From Chlorobaculum sp. 24CR (GTDB taxonomy: Bacteria > Bacteroidota > Chlorobiia > Chlorobiales > Chlorobiaceae): a stretch of DNA of 64,000 nt. Shown piece by piece: positions 51,085 through 59,772 of the stretch. Within the stretch, counting starts at the first letter, position 1. Each line of letters starts with the position of its first letter. The notes below the pieces were generated by a model that did not search any database, had not been told where the DNA came from, and was given only the letters and a program-made list of their open reading frames with translations. A program made the translations under genes and the position numbers. Location: the NCBI RefSeq assembly GCF_004118635.1, contig NZ_SDGU01000061.1, forward strand, positions 50,575-114,574, read 5' to 3'.

Positions 51085-51420
51085 TTACTGGGGTTTCGGG
51101 ACGTCTGGCGTCAAGCTGTTTGGGTTATCTGGTGGCGAGGCGGCGGATTTTTCGATCACGAGCGGCAGGCCCGAAATTTCCGTGATCTCTTTGCGCGTGT
51201 CGCCCAAGCCGAAAATCTCGTAGCCGGGGCACGTGTTCGAGCTGTTGAAAATCATCAGGCCGCTTTTCGGCGGGCAGTGCTCGTGCAGATAGTCCACCAC
51301 CTTTCTGGCCAGGCTGTCCCGCACGCCCGACACAAAAACGTTCGCCCTGGGTTCGATGAACCAGAGCTTCATCCGGCCTCTCACCGCCGGGGGCAGGTCA
51401 TTGGCGACTACGACGAGCAT
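51085..51420 (-). CDS. cas2: CRISPR-associated endoribonuclease Cas2e
   Basis: A 111-residue Cas2 of the I-E type: MLVVVANDLPPAVRGRMKLWFIEPRANVFVSG and KSGLMIFNSSNTCPGYEIFGLGDTRKEITEISGLPLVI. The core ends near residue 92; the last roughly 20 residues (AASPPDNPNSLTPDVPKPQ) are a Pro-rich tail not seen in E. coli Cas2 (94 residues). With Cas1 it inserts new spacers. It overlaps cas1 by 13 bases, and its stop is 8 bases from the array. Confidence 0.93.
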   Translation of the reverse strand: MLVVVANDLPPAVRGRMKLWFIEPRANVFVSGVRDSLARKVVDYLHEHCPPKSGLMIFNSSNTCPGYEIFGLGDTRKEITEISGLPLVIEKSAASPPDNPNSLTPDVPKPQ

Positions 51421-52298
51421 GGCTTTTTCCCCAGAATGGTTTCGATGTCAGGGCCGATCTTGCCCAGCAGGTCGATTTCGATGACGCGCTTCCGGAACTC
51501 CGCGGCGATCTTGTGCCGGTCGTAATATCCGGCCATCTCGGCAGTCATGGCAAAAGCCAGATCGATGGAGACGTGCTGCTTGTACAGATCGGCCAGGTCG
51601 TAAATGAACGGCAGCGGACTGCCGGAGTGAATGAACCCGATGTGCGGCGAATAGCCCATGCTGTGCACCGCCGACATGATGATGCTGTACAGGGCCGCGT
51701 TTGCCGCCGTGAGAATCTTGTTGGTCGTGTCGCTCATCTCGAATTTTCCCGGCTCGAACCGCCGCCCCTTCCAGCCCACCTTGTACTTCACGGCCATCTC
51801 CTCGTAAAACTTCCGCACCCGCAAACCCTCCATGCCCATCATCTGCGGCAACGTCTTGTTCTCCAGATTCGCGTCCGGAAAGCGGTACGCGAAGAGCCGC
51901 CGCGCCACTTCGAGCGCTTTTGTCGGATTGGCCGCCAGCTTCATCTGATGCGTCATGTTCCGCGTGTTGCTGGTCGGCGTCTGACCGCTGGCGTAAAACA
52001 TCAAACTGTCGTCGCCCACCCAGCAGATGCCGCAATTGGCGGCGGCCATCACCTTGACCGCTTCGTGCGTCACCGTCGTGCCGGGGCCGAGCAAAATACA
52101 ATTCAGCATGGCGACCGGCAGGCGCACGACGTTGCAGTCGCAATCGATCCACTTGATGCTGCTGTCGTCGATCTCCATCCGACCCTTCTCAAGATACAGA
52201 AACGGATACTTTTCCTTGACCTGCGGCAGGGTATCCCGCGTCACTTTTATCAAAAGCCGCGCCGGATTCCCTTCGTTGCCGAGTGCGTTACTCTTCAT
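51408..52298 (-). CDS. cas1: CRISPR-associated integrase Cas1e
   Basis: A 296-residue Cas1 of subtype I-E. It shows LYLEKGRMEIDDSSIKWID, the active-site Glu region MMGMEGLRVRKFYEEMA, and HIGFIHSGSPLPFIYDLADLYK with the metal-binding His and Asp. It catalyses spacer integration with Cas2. It overlaps cas5 by 11 bases and cas2 by 13 bases. Confidence 0.96.
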   Translation of the reverse strand: MKSNALGNEGNPARLLIKVTRDTLPQVKEKYPFLYLEKGRMEIDDSSIKWIDCDCNVVRLPVAMLNCILLGPGTTVTHEAVKVMAAANCGICWVGDDSLMFYASGQTPTSNTRNMTHQMKLAANPTKALEVARRLFAYRFPDANLENKTLPQMMGMEGLRVRKFYEEMAVKYKVGWKGRRFEPGKFEMSDTTNKILTAANAALYSIIMSAVHSMGYSPHIGFIHSGSPLPFIYDLADLYKQHVSIDLAFAMTAEMAGYYDRHKIAAEFRKRVIEIDLLGKIGPDIETILGKKPCSS

Positions 52299-53004
52299 CG
52301 TTGTGGTGGATTATGGTTACTCGCCGCTGGCGATATTTTTTCCTTGGGCCGAACTGCACCGGCACGTCGTTGAGCGCCACGACCTCCCCCTCGCCTTCGT
52401 CGCCCGGCGCGTAGTCGCGAACGCGGAACGCCTCCCGGAGCGACTTTCCGGCGGCGATGGCCGAGGCCGCTTCGAGCGCCTCCGCCTCCGTCTCGAAGCA
52501 CTCCCGGAACACCAGGTCGGTCGGCGCGCAGCACTTCCGTCCGAAATAGATGTCCCACACGGGTGACTGAAGCGCTTCGGCGAACTCCCCGGCCCGCGCC
52601 GCCGGAACCTCCAGCGCGGCGGCGAACGCGGCCTCCTGCAAATAGTAGCGGTAGGTCATCTTCGTGCCGCCGCCCACCGCGCCGCCGCCATCGCGCTTTT
52701 TCGGAATCAGCAAAGTTTCCCACTTGTCTTTCTCATTGTACCCGCTGCCGACCATCTGGAAGTCGCGCAAGAGCGGCGGGCGCTCGCCGCGTTCGCGCTG
52801 GAACGCGAGCACCGTTTGGCGGAGTTTGGCCATTTCGTCGAGCAGTTCCCGCTGCTCCCCGCCAGCGCCGAGGGCGCAGCAGAGCAGGCCGAGCAGCCCC
52901 GACTTCGTGGGGAAGTCGAGCGTGTCGCGCCGCCCGAAGCGCGAGTCAGCGCCCCACGATTGCAGGGGCGCTTCGAGCCATAAAAGGATGAATGGATTGC
53001 TCAT
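52288..53004 (-). CDS. cas5: Cascade subunit Cas5e
   Basis: A 238-residue Cas5e (CasD) that caps the 5' handle of the crRNA. Signature: FILLWLEAPLQSWGADSRFGRRDTLDFPTKSGLLGLLCCALG. The region TYRYYLQEAAFAAALEVPA ... PVWDIYFGRKCCAPTDLVF is typical. ATG at 53004 overlaps the cas7 stop by 4 bases; the open frame further up lies inside cas7 and was discarded. Confidence 0.94.
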   Translation of the reverse strand: MSNPFILLWLEAPLQSWGADSRFGRRDTLDFPTKSGLLGLLCCALGAGGEQRELLDEMAKLRQTVLAFQRERGERPPLLRDFQMVGSGYNEKDKWETLLIPKKRDGGGAVGGGTKMTYRYYLQEAAFAAALEVPAARAGEFAEALQSPVWDIYFGRKCCAPTDLVFRECFETEAEALEAASAIAAGKSLREAFRVRDYAPGDEGEGEVVALNDVPVQFGPRKKYRQRRVTIIHHNDEE

Positions 53005-54068
53005 GATTTCGCTTCGATAAAGTTGCGGATTTCGCCGACCAGCGTGTCGATGCTGAACGTTTCGTCCTCGCCGCCGAAGGTGAACTCCCGCTCCTTGCCG
53101 AAGAGCGACCCGGCCTGCTGCTCCTTTTTGGCGAGATAGTCGGTGAGCGCCTTGATGCTCGGCTGGAGGAATCCGCCATCCTTCGCTTTGACGGCGGTCT
53201 CGAACGGAACCTGAAGGCGCTGGCCCTTGCGGATGAAGACTTTCGCGAACTCCCACGGCGACGCGCCCGATTGCGTCGTCTGCCGGGCGCTCGGCACGGC
53301 CAGGAAAAGCGCCTTGGTGAACGCCTCCACCGCGTCGGCGATCTGTGCGCCGCCGAGGTTCGCCGAAAGCTGGCCGAGGTCGAGGCTGACGTAGCGGTAG
53401 TAGGTGGCGGAGTTGAATTCAAGGCTGCCCATGTGCGCCGAACCCGGCTCCTCGGCAAGGTCGTCGAGCGCGGTGAAGAACTCGACCTCGTTGCTCACCT
53501 TGTGCGTCGAAATGGCATGAGCGAACGACGCGGCAGCCTCGATGTTCAGCTCGGCAGCCTGCGCCACCATCCGCCCGAACAGCGCGATGTCGAGGCCATC
53601 CTTGGCTGGATCGAGCGTTTTTTTCGAGAGCTTCGCCAGCTCCTTGTCGTTGAGCTTGGTGGCGTCGAACTCCTTTTCGGCGGCGTACTGCGCGTAGGCG
53701 TTTGCCTCCGATTCGCTGAAAAAGAAAAGCGTGTCGTTGCTGAAGGCGGCGGCAATCTTCTCTCCACAAGCCTGCGCTTTTTCCTCATCCGCGCCGAGTG
53801 CGACGCAGGCTTTGGCAAGGTAGGTCGAGAGGTTTTTGGTTTTGCTCTCTTTGCTCCTGATGCCGAGCGTCACGCCGAGATTGTGCATTTCGAGGCGCAC
53901 CTGGCGCTTCCAGCACTGCGAGCTGACGCGGGCGCGGGTGGAGCCGCCGACCGACGCGGTTTTCGGAGCGCCAACGTCGTCGCGGTTCAGGCAGGTGACC
54001 GGGAAGGGCTGGAGGATGTGGAACTCGATGCGCTGGCCCTTGAATGGATTGTTGTTCATGGTGTTCAT
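53001..54068 (-). CDS. cas7: Cascade backbone subunit Cas7e
   Basis: A 355-residue Cas7e (CasC/Cse4), the subunit that polymerises along the crRNA. Signature: RIEFHILQPFPVTCLNRDDVGAPKTASVGGSTRARVSSQCWKRQVR. The middle LDIALFGRMVA and SLEFNSATYYRYVSLDLGQL agree. ATG at 54068 or 54059 (MNTM) could be used. Gap of 12 bases to cas6e. Confidence 0.95.
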   Translation of the reverse strand: MNTMNNNPFKGQRIEFHILQPFPVTCLNRDDVGAPKTASVGGSTRARVSSQCWKRQVRLEMHNLGVTLGIRSKESKTKNLSTYLAKACVALGADEEKAQACGEKIAAAFSNDTLFFFSESEANAYAQYAAEKEFDATKLNDKELAKLSKKTLDPAKDGLDIALFGRMVAQAAELNIEAAASFAHAISTHKVSNEVEFFTALDDLAEEPGSAHMGSLEFNSATYYRYVSLDLGQLSANLGGAQIADAVEAFTKALFLAVPSARQTTQSGASPWEFAKVFIRKGQRLQVPFETAVKAKDGGFLQPSIKALTDYLAKKEQQAGSLFGKEREFTFGGEDETFSIDTLVGEIRNFIEAKS

Positions 54069-54080
54069 GGTGGTATGGTT

Positions 54081-54713
54081 TTAGTGGTTTGAGTCGTCTT
54101 TGAGAGGTTCGATCTGCAACAGCCCGAAGCCGAACGCCCGGCCCCGGCCAATGCCTTTGTTGAAGCTTTCGATAAAGAGGTCGCGGTTTTCGACCCGCAG
54201 CATTCCCGACACGCTGGCCGCTCCGTGGGTGACGGGACGGTCGTCCTGCTTGCTGAATTGCATCACCGGCAGCATTCGCACGTCGAGCCGCGCCGGATCG
54301 ACGCTGAATCCCCACGACGCGAGCGACTTGCCGCCGAACCACGCCGCCACCTCCTCGCGGGTTTTGATGGGTACGCGCCTGCCGCTCTTGTTCTCCTTGC
54401 GCGTGGGGTTGAGCGTCACCTCGAACTTGTAGAAGCGGTGCTGGAGGAACTCGTCGGGCACCGTCCACGACGCAGACAGCGTTCCGTGCGCCGGTTGCAG
54501 CGGCGGCCTGTCCGACAGAATGAGGATTCGCCTGCCTTTGGCATCGCCCCCCTTGTCGGCGAAGAGCAAGCCGCTGGGAACGCTCGACCGCTTTTCGGCC
54601 TCCGAGCGCACGTCCTCAAAAAGGCTGTAAATGACGCGGTGCAGCGAATAGTCGTCCGTCATGCGCAGCGCATTGACGTCCTTGCGGGTGAGGGTGAGCA
54701 TTGTTGCAATCAT
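54081..54713 (-). CDS. cas6e: crRNA-processing endoribonuclease Cas6e
   Basis: A 210-residue Cas6e (CasE/Cse3). It contains the early His in DDYSLHRVIYSLFED and the C-terminal Gly-rich loop FNKGIGRGRAFGFGLLQIEPL. It cuts the repeat hairpin to mature crRNAs and stays bound. It lies before cas7 here, not after cas5 as in E. coli. ATG at 54713 overlaps cse2 by 4 bases. Confidence 0.93.
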   Translation of the reverse strand: MIATMLTLTRKDVNALRMTDDYSLHRVIYSLFEDVRSEAEKRSSVPSGLLFADKGGDAKGRRILILSDRPPLQPAHGTLSASWTVPDEFLQHRFYKFEVTLNPTRKENKSGRRVPIKTREEVAAWFGGKSLASWGFSVDPARLDVRMLPVMQFSKQDDRPVTHGAASVSGMLRVENRDLFIESFNKGIGRGRAFGFGLLQIEPLKDDSNH

Positions 54714-55246
54714 GCCTCCACCTCCTCGTTTTCTGCTTTGGCGGCGTGGCGGTAAAAGTCGGTCGCCCAGGCCGTTTTGACGCGGTTGCTGTCGCGATGG
54801 AACCAGAGGAGCTGGTCGAGCAGCTTGGCGTAGTCGAGCGTGACTGCCGCCTTCGAGTCGATCAGGCTGAAGAGCGGGCGCAGAATCCGGCAAGCCTCCT
54901 CCACCGAATCGCAGGCGAGCAGCCGCCGGAGCCGCGCTTTGGCCTGCTCGCTGGCGCTTTTGTCGTCGTAGCAAAAGGCGATGGCCTTGCCGATGCCCGC
55001 CGAGCCGTTGCGCTCCGCTTTGGCTCGCGAGATGGCGGCGGCGATGGTGGCGTAGGGAACGCGCTCGAACCGGTTTTCGAGGTCGATGTTGAAGCCCGCG
55101 AGGTACTCCCAGCTCTGGTACTCGGTCGCCGGGTTGTCCGCCCGGCGCAAAGCGGCGGCGGCCCCCTTGTCGCGCTGGCACAGCCCGGTCACGAACTCCA
55201 CGAACTTTTCCGGCCTGCCGGTTTTCTTCTCTTTTTCGTTGTCCAT
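54710..55246 (-). CDS. cse2: Cascade small subunit Cse2 (Cas11e)
   Basis: A 178-residue helical protein of the CasB/Cse2 family: GRPEKFVEFVTGLCQRDKGAAAALRRADNPATEYQSWEYLAGF and a C-terminal TLDYAKLLDQLLWFHRDSNRVKTAWATDFYR. Two copies sit in Cascade and hold the target strand. ATG at 55246 was chosen; 21 upstream codons overlap cas8e and look unlike the family. Confidence 0.92.
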   Translation of the reverse strand: MDNEKEKKTGRPEKFVEFVTGLCQRDKGAAAALRRADNPATEYQSWEYLAGFNIDLENRFERVPYATIAAAISRAKAERNGSAGIGKAIAFCYDDKSASEQAKARLRRLLACDSVEEACRILRPLFSLIDSKAAVTLDYAKLLDQLLWFHRDSNRVKTAWATDFYRHAAKAENEEVEA

Positions 55247-55257
55247 AACGGTTGGTT

Positions 55258-56826
55258 TTATCGGTTGTTGATGTAACGCTTCGCAAAATTCGGTCGGCAC
55301 TCCGCCCACGCATCGATCTGCCGCGCCGTCTCCTTCGGGCAGTAGGCGTCGTACGATTGCAAGGCGAGCGCGGCGGTCGCTTTGCGGATGGCGGGAAGTT
55401 TGTTTGGCTCATAGCAGGCGTCGACCAGTTCCGGGAAGCGCCGCTCGCAGAGCTGCCAGAAGAGGCCCGAAGCGTTGGAGGCCAGGTCGCCGCCGTCCAT
55501 GTTCTGTTTAGAGAAATAGCTCCTTGTGGCCGCATAGACCCTTTTGGAGAGCTGGTCGAGCGACTCCATCTCCTGCTTGAACCGGTCGTACCAGTTTTTA
55601 TCAATTGCCTCGGAGTTGAACAGGAAGAGGGATTCGACAAAATCGTTGTCCTGCTTCACCGACTGGTCGCCTGAGTTCGCGCTGACGCGAAGTCCGCCGG
55701 ACCAGATACCGATCTGCTGGTGCTTTCGCTTTGCCCGCGTGAGTCCGTACCTGATGAACTGGCACTCGAAGCCTTTGTTTTCACCGCTTTCGAGGAAGGC
55801 GAGCATCGAGGGCAACTCGCGCCACGGGCGCTTGTCGGGATCGATCCAGAGCACTTTCAACTGTTTTTCCTGATCGCTGATCGTCATGCCCGGTTCGCGC
55901 CACCCCTCCTTGTGGCTTGGGTATTGCAGCCCTTCGACGTAGTAGATGCCCTCGCCGTCGAGCAGCACGAAGCGCGACAGCGAGAGCAGGGTCGCCATGT
56001 AGGAGTTCTTCAGATTGTTGGCGGCGGGGCAATCTTCCCCCTCCGGCATCAGCTCCCACGGTGGCTTGCCGAGGCCCGATTTCCAGTACGGGTTGTCGCG
56101 AATCTGCTCCCGCGACAGCAGGTTCAGCAGAAGGGTATCCGTCAGGGTCGGGCCGGTGAGGAACGAGTGCAGGTAGCCCACGTAATTACCGATGCTCGGC
56201 CCCGCCTTGGCTGAGACCGATTTGCCCGTGAATCCGTGAGTGAGCGGGGCGAGGTTCTTTTCGATCCGCTTGCCGCCAAAGGCGAAGTTCATGAGCGTGA
56301 CGATGAAGAGCGCCATTTCGGCGGGATCGGTGGTTTCGAGTAACTGGAACTGGCTCAGAATCGTGTTGTTCTCGGCGGGCAGGTCGGGGAAGAAGCCCGT
56401 GCCAATTGCGCGGGGCAGGGCGTCGTCCTCCGCCTTTTTCTGCGCGGCCTCTTTTTTCTTCGCCGGAGCGGCAGGCGCGGCTTTCAGTTCGGTCTGCTTG
56501 CGCTCCTCGATCAGCCTCCGGACGGCGGGCATCTGCAAGAACGGCCGTTCGCTGAAGAGCCAGAAGCTGTCTCGCCACTTTTCGAGGTAGGCGCGGCAGG
56601 CGGCGCGGAAGGTTTCGGCGTCGAGCTGTTCGAGTTCCTCGGTGGTTTCCGGCGTACAGGCGGCCTGGCCGATGGCGAGCAGGAGCTTGGTGAGGGCGAT
56701 CTTCTGCACCGGGTTGCCGCCGAGCGCGGGAATGTTGGGATCGCTGAAAATGTCGCCGAGGCTCGCGAAGCCTTTGCCGATGGTTGGAATCCACGGCTCG
56801 TCGATCAGGTTGAAACGGTTTTGCAT
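55258..56826 (-). CDS. cas8e: Cascade large subunit Cas8e (Cse1)
   Basis: A 522-residue CasA/Cse1 protein that recognises the PAM and recruits Cas3. It begins MQNRFNLIDEPWIPTIGKG, the standard Cse1 opening. LLLAIGQAACTPETTEEL and FFPDLPAENNTILSQFQLLETTDPAEMALFIVTLMNFAFGG are typical. A Lys/Ala-rich insertion (KAAPAAPAKKKEAAQKK) stands at about residues 114-130. ATG at 56826 is 17 bases after cas3. The longer open frame lies inside cas3 in another phase. Confidence 0.94.
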   Translation of the reverse strand: MQNRFNLIDEPWIPTIGKGFASLGDIFSDPNIPALGGNPVQKIALTKLLLAIGQAACTPETTEELEQLDAETFRAACRAYLEKWRDSFWLFSERPFLQMPAVRRLIEERKQTELKAAPAAPAKKKEAAQKKAEDDALPRAIGTGFFPDLPAENNTILSQFQLLETTDPAEMALFIVTLMNFAFGGKRIEKNLAPLTHGFTGKSVSAKAGPSIGNYVGYLHSFLTGPTLTDTLLLNLLSREQIRDNPYWKSGLGKPPWELMPEGEDCPAANNLKNSYMATLLSLSRFVLLDGEGIYYVEGLQYPSHKEGWREPGMTISDQEKQLKVLWIDPDKRPWRELPSMLAFLESGENKGFECQFIRYGLTRAKRKHQQIGIWSGGLRVSANSGDQSVKQDNDFVESLFLFNSEAIDKNWYDRFKQEMESLDQLSKRVYAATRSYFSKQNMDGGDLASNASGLFWQLCERRFPELVDACYEPNKLPAIRKATAALALQSYDAYCPKETARQIDAWAECRPNFAKRYINNR

Positions 56827-56843
56827 GGCTGTGTCGATGAGGG

Positions 56844-59435
56844 TTATCGTTTTTCGTATTGGTATCCCAAACGGGGGTTGTAACTCAGTTCGTAGTCGCC
56901 GGACGCCGCGCCGCCGCCGGGCAGCTTCAGTTGGCCGCCCTCGCCCACGATGGCGACGCGCAGGAGGCTTTCGCTCTTCGACGGATCGCCGAGGTAGAAG
57001 TAGGGCTTGAGCCACGAAAGCGTGTTGCGTCCGGGCGCCGTGGGCGCGGCGTAATCGGCGACCTGAAGCGTTTGCGTGGCGAGACGCGCGGCGAGCTGGC
57101 GCTGCTCGCGCTTCTTCCCGGCGGCGAAGTCGTGCGGCAGCGTGAGCGTTTTGCCATCGAGCAGCGTCACCGTGGTTTCGTGCGCCGCGTGGTTGTGGCT
57201 GACCGATTGCAGCAGGAGCAGCTCGACGCTGTCGATGTCGCTGTAGCGCGTGGCAACATTGGTGTCGGGCTTTTCGAGGAGGTCCAACGAGACGCTCTGA
57301 AGCGCGAAGCTTTCGAGCTTCGCCTTGTGTTTCTGGAGTTCGGCTTTGAGTTTCGCCATCGCCTCGCTCTCCGGCCTCGCTTCGTAGGTGCGTTCGAGCA
57401 GGCTGCGAATGTCGCCCGGCAGCGAGAGCGTTTCCACGCCAGCCCACGCCTGAAGCGTCCGCAGGAGCACGTAGGGGCTGTAAACCTTCGCGCTTTTGCC
57501 GAACGCCTCGCCCGGATTCTGCTCGGCGGCCTCGAACTCCGCGCTGACGATCCACGCTTCGCACCTCGCTCCGGCGGGGCGCTGGTGGAAGCTGTGCCGC
57601 CACAAGCGCCCGATGCGCTGCAAGAGCATGTCGGTCGGGCAGAGGCGCGTGACGAGGAAGTCGGCGTCGATGTCGAGCGACTGCTCCAGCACCTGCGTTC
57701 CGACGAGAATCCGCCCCCGCTCGCGCCGCGCCGCCGCGCCATCCGCGCCGTAGCGCGTGACCCAGATATTTTCGAGCACCTCGCGGTCGCGGTGGATGAA
57801 GCGAGAGTGAAGCAGGCCGCACTCGATTGCCATGCCGTCAGTTCGTGCGGCGAGGAGTTTGAACATCTCCTGTGCTTCGCTGACGGTGTTTTCGATCCAG
57901 AGCACCTGCTGGCCGGAATCCGCGCGGTCGAGCGCTTCGTCGAGCGCCTCGTCGATGTCGAGCGTCTGGCGGATGGCGACGCGGTTTCCGGGGGTTGTTT
58001 TAGGCGCGATTTCGACCGGCTCCAGCGCTTCGTCAGCCAGCGCCGAGATGAGCGGGTAGGGCGCTTCCGCGCTTCGTTCCGCGCCGAGCAACGCGCTCCG
58101 CCGCTCGCCGGTGAGGGTGGCGCTGAGGATGATGACCGTGCAGCGCAGCCGCCGCAACTCGCCCACCAGCCGGTCGAGAATGGTGCCGGTGTAGGCGTCG
58201 TACGAGTGAACTTCGTCGAGAATGACCACCTTGCCCGCGATGCCGAAGGCGCGGACGAAGCCGTGCTTGACGTTCATCGAGGCCATCAGCGCCTGATCGA
58301 TGGTGCCGACCGCGAAGGGGGCGAGCAGTCCGCGCTTGGCGGAGCTGAACCACGAGCAGCCGGGCGCGGCGTCCGCGCCGAGGTCGAACTCCCGCAGCCA
58401 GGCGTTGCCGTGTACGAGCAGCGCGTTTCGGTTGCTGGAGCCCGGTTCGAGCACCTTGTCGAGGAAGCGCTCGACCCGCTCGTGGATGCGGTTGGAGGTC
58501 AGTTGCGTCGGCAGCGCGAAGTATATCCCGCGTGCATTGCCGGACGAAACGACGGCGTAGGCGGCGTAGAGCGCGGCCTCGGTTTTGCCGATGCCCATCG
58601 GCGCTTCGAGGATATAGACGCCGGGGTGACAGGCTGCTTCGATCAGGCCGCGCTGGATCGGGCGCGCCTCGAACCCGAAAATCTCCCGAAACGACAGCCC
58701 CGGCGCGAGGCGCGGCGGCGTGAATCCGGCGGCATCGACGGCGCTGGCGATGCGGCTTTGCCACGGCACTGCCGGGTCGTCGAAGGTCGCGCCGGAGCCG
58801 ATCCAGTCCGCCACGGAGGTCAGCCCGGCCAGCACGCGGGCGTGCAGCGGATCGCGGATTTCCGGGAACCGCTCGCCCGTCGCCTCCATCAGCAGCGCCA
58901 AAAGCCGCGCTCGCTCGGCTTGCCACGCCGCGCCGCCGAACGACTCCGCGTCGGCGGATCGTGCGCCGAGATTCGGCGCGTAACCGTGGTGGCAACCGGC
59001 AATCGAAGCGACGGTTTTGCCCGCCTCCAGCGCTTCGAGAGCGCACTGACTCACGCCCGCGTGTCCGCCCCAGCTTTTATTTTCATCGATGGAGTGATCG
59101 ACATTGCGTAACGCTTCCAGCGATGATGCATCGGCGTTCTCAATCTTTGCATAGATTTTTTGCTGAAATGTCGGACTGACCTTTCCGAGGTCGTGGCAGG
59201 CGGCGACGAGCGTGGAGCCGCCGGGGAAGAACGGCTCGCGCAGATAGGCGGGCGAGCGGGCGATCAGCTCCCGCGCCACCTCGCCCGCGATGCGGCAGTG
59301 GTCGAGCACCGTTCGCCCGGCAACGGAGCGCAGGGCATCGATTTTTCGCGATTTGGCCAGGCAGCTTTCGAGCGGCAGCGGCGGATGTTCAGCCGGAGCC
59401 TCCGCATTTTTCAGGGATTTTGGGTAATGACGCAT
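56844..59435 (-). CDS. cas3: CRISPR-associated nuclease/helicase Cas3
   Basis: An 863-residue Cas3 with an N-terminal HD nuclease (VLDHCRIAGEVA, AACHDLGKVSP, SWGGHAGVSQ, AGCHHGYAP) and an SF2 helicase. Helicase motifs: Walker A LEAPMGIGKTEAALYAA, motif II ILDEVHSYDAY, motif III SATL and motif VI QRIGRLWRHS. It degrades DNA marked by Cascade. ATG at 59435 (MRHYPKSLKN) is favoured over 59483. It is the first gene of the cas operon. Confidence 0.96.
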   Translation of the reverse strand: MRHYPKSLKNAEAPAEHPPLPLESCLAKSRKIDALRSVAGRTVLDHCRIAGEVARELIARSPAYLREPFFPGGSTLVAACHDLGKVSPTFQQKIYAKIENADASSLEALRNVDHSIDENKSWGGHAGVSQCALEALEAGKTVASIAGCHHGYAPNLGARSADAESFGGAAWQAERARLLALLMEATGERFPEIRDPLHARVLAGLTSVADWIGSGATFDDPAVPWQSRIASAVDAAGFTPPRLAPGLSFREIFGFEARPIQRGLIEAACHPGVYILEAPMGIGKTEAALYAAYAVVSSGNARGIYFALPTQLTSNRIHERVERFLDKVLEPGSSNRNALLVHGNAWLREFDLGADAAPGCSWFSSAKRGLLAPFAVGTIDQALMASMNVKHGFVRAFGIAGKVVILDEVHSYDAYTGTILDRLVGELRRLRCTVIILSATLTGERRSALLGAERSAEAPYPLISALADEALEPVEIAPKTTPGNRVAIRQTLDIDEALDEALDRADSGQQVLWIENTVSEAQEMFKLLAARTDGMAIECGLLHSRFIHRDREVLENIWVTRYGADGAAARRERGRILVGTQVLEQSLDIDADFLVTRLCPTDMLLQRIGRLWRHSFHQRPAGARCEAWIVSAEFEAAEQNPGEAFGKSAKVYSPYVLLRTLQAWAGVETLSLPGDIRSLLERTYEARPESEAMAKLKAELQKHKAKLESFALQSVSLDLLEKPDTNVATRYSDIDSVELLLLQSVSHNHAAHETTVTLLDGKTLTLPHDFAAGKKREQRQLAARLATQTLQVADYAAPTAPGRNTLSWLKPYFYLGDPSKSESLLRVAIVGEGGQLKLPGGGAASGDYELSYNPRLGYQYEKR

Positions 59436-59545
59436 GGATGGTCGGGTTGTGAGGTTTGAACGGTGTGGTTGGGCAAGGCGCAAAACACAAAACGGTCAAC
59501 CGAATCCACAATGAACCGGAACTGCTGGCGTGTGGGGTCGGGGCG

Positions 59546-59573
59546 ATAAATAGAATGTAAAAAATTAGTGCAA
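59546..59573 (-). promoter_or_regulatory. candidate promoter of the cas operon
   Basis: On the minus strand TTGCAC (-35 like) is followed after 15-16 bases of AT-rich DNA by TATTTA/ATTTAT (-10 like), about 110 bases before the cas3 ATG. Pattern match only. Confidence 0.3.
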
Positions 59574-59657
59574 TGAACTATCGGTACTCTCGATCGGGGA
59601 AATTGTTCGCAAACGAGCCTGAGAGGTTTCGCTTCTGTGCCAGGCTCGTCACATCAT

Positions 59658-59686
59658 CTTGAAGTGATTCTGCGGAGGCCCGGCAT
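59658..59686 (+). promoter_or_regulatory. candidate heat-shock (sigma-32-like) promoter of hsp20
   Basis: CTTGAAG, 14 bases, then CCCGGCAT, resembling the sigma-32 pattern CTTGAA - CCCCAT. It lies about 87 bases before the hsp20 ATG. Whether this lineage uses such a factor here is not shown. Confidence 0.25.
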
Positions 59687-59772
59687 GGAATTTTGTCGGC
59701 CTGAAACGTGTTAGAATTCATTGATAACGTTGTGCCGAACCAGATTCAAGAACCAACAAACGGAGCAGAACC

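Larger units (their letters stand above)
59436..59772. other. divergent spacer between cas3 and hsp20
   Basis: A 337-base gap that must carry the cas-operon promoter and the hsp20 promoter. Candidate elements are listed separately. No gene seen. Confidence 0.55.

Noticed and set aside
52288..53256. Longer cas5 frame starting at 53256
   Set aside because: The first 84 codons lie within cas7; the conserved Cas5e start is the ATG at 53004.
55258..57822. 854-codon frame as a single cas8e gene
   Set aside because: The upstream 332 codons are cas3 in the wrong phase; Cse1 starts with MQNRFNLIDEPW at 56826.
56859..59111. 750-codon plus-strand frame opposite cas3
   Set aside because: Cas3 motifs are complete on the minus strand; the plus-strand product has no recognisable features.
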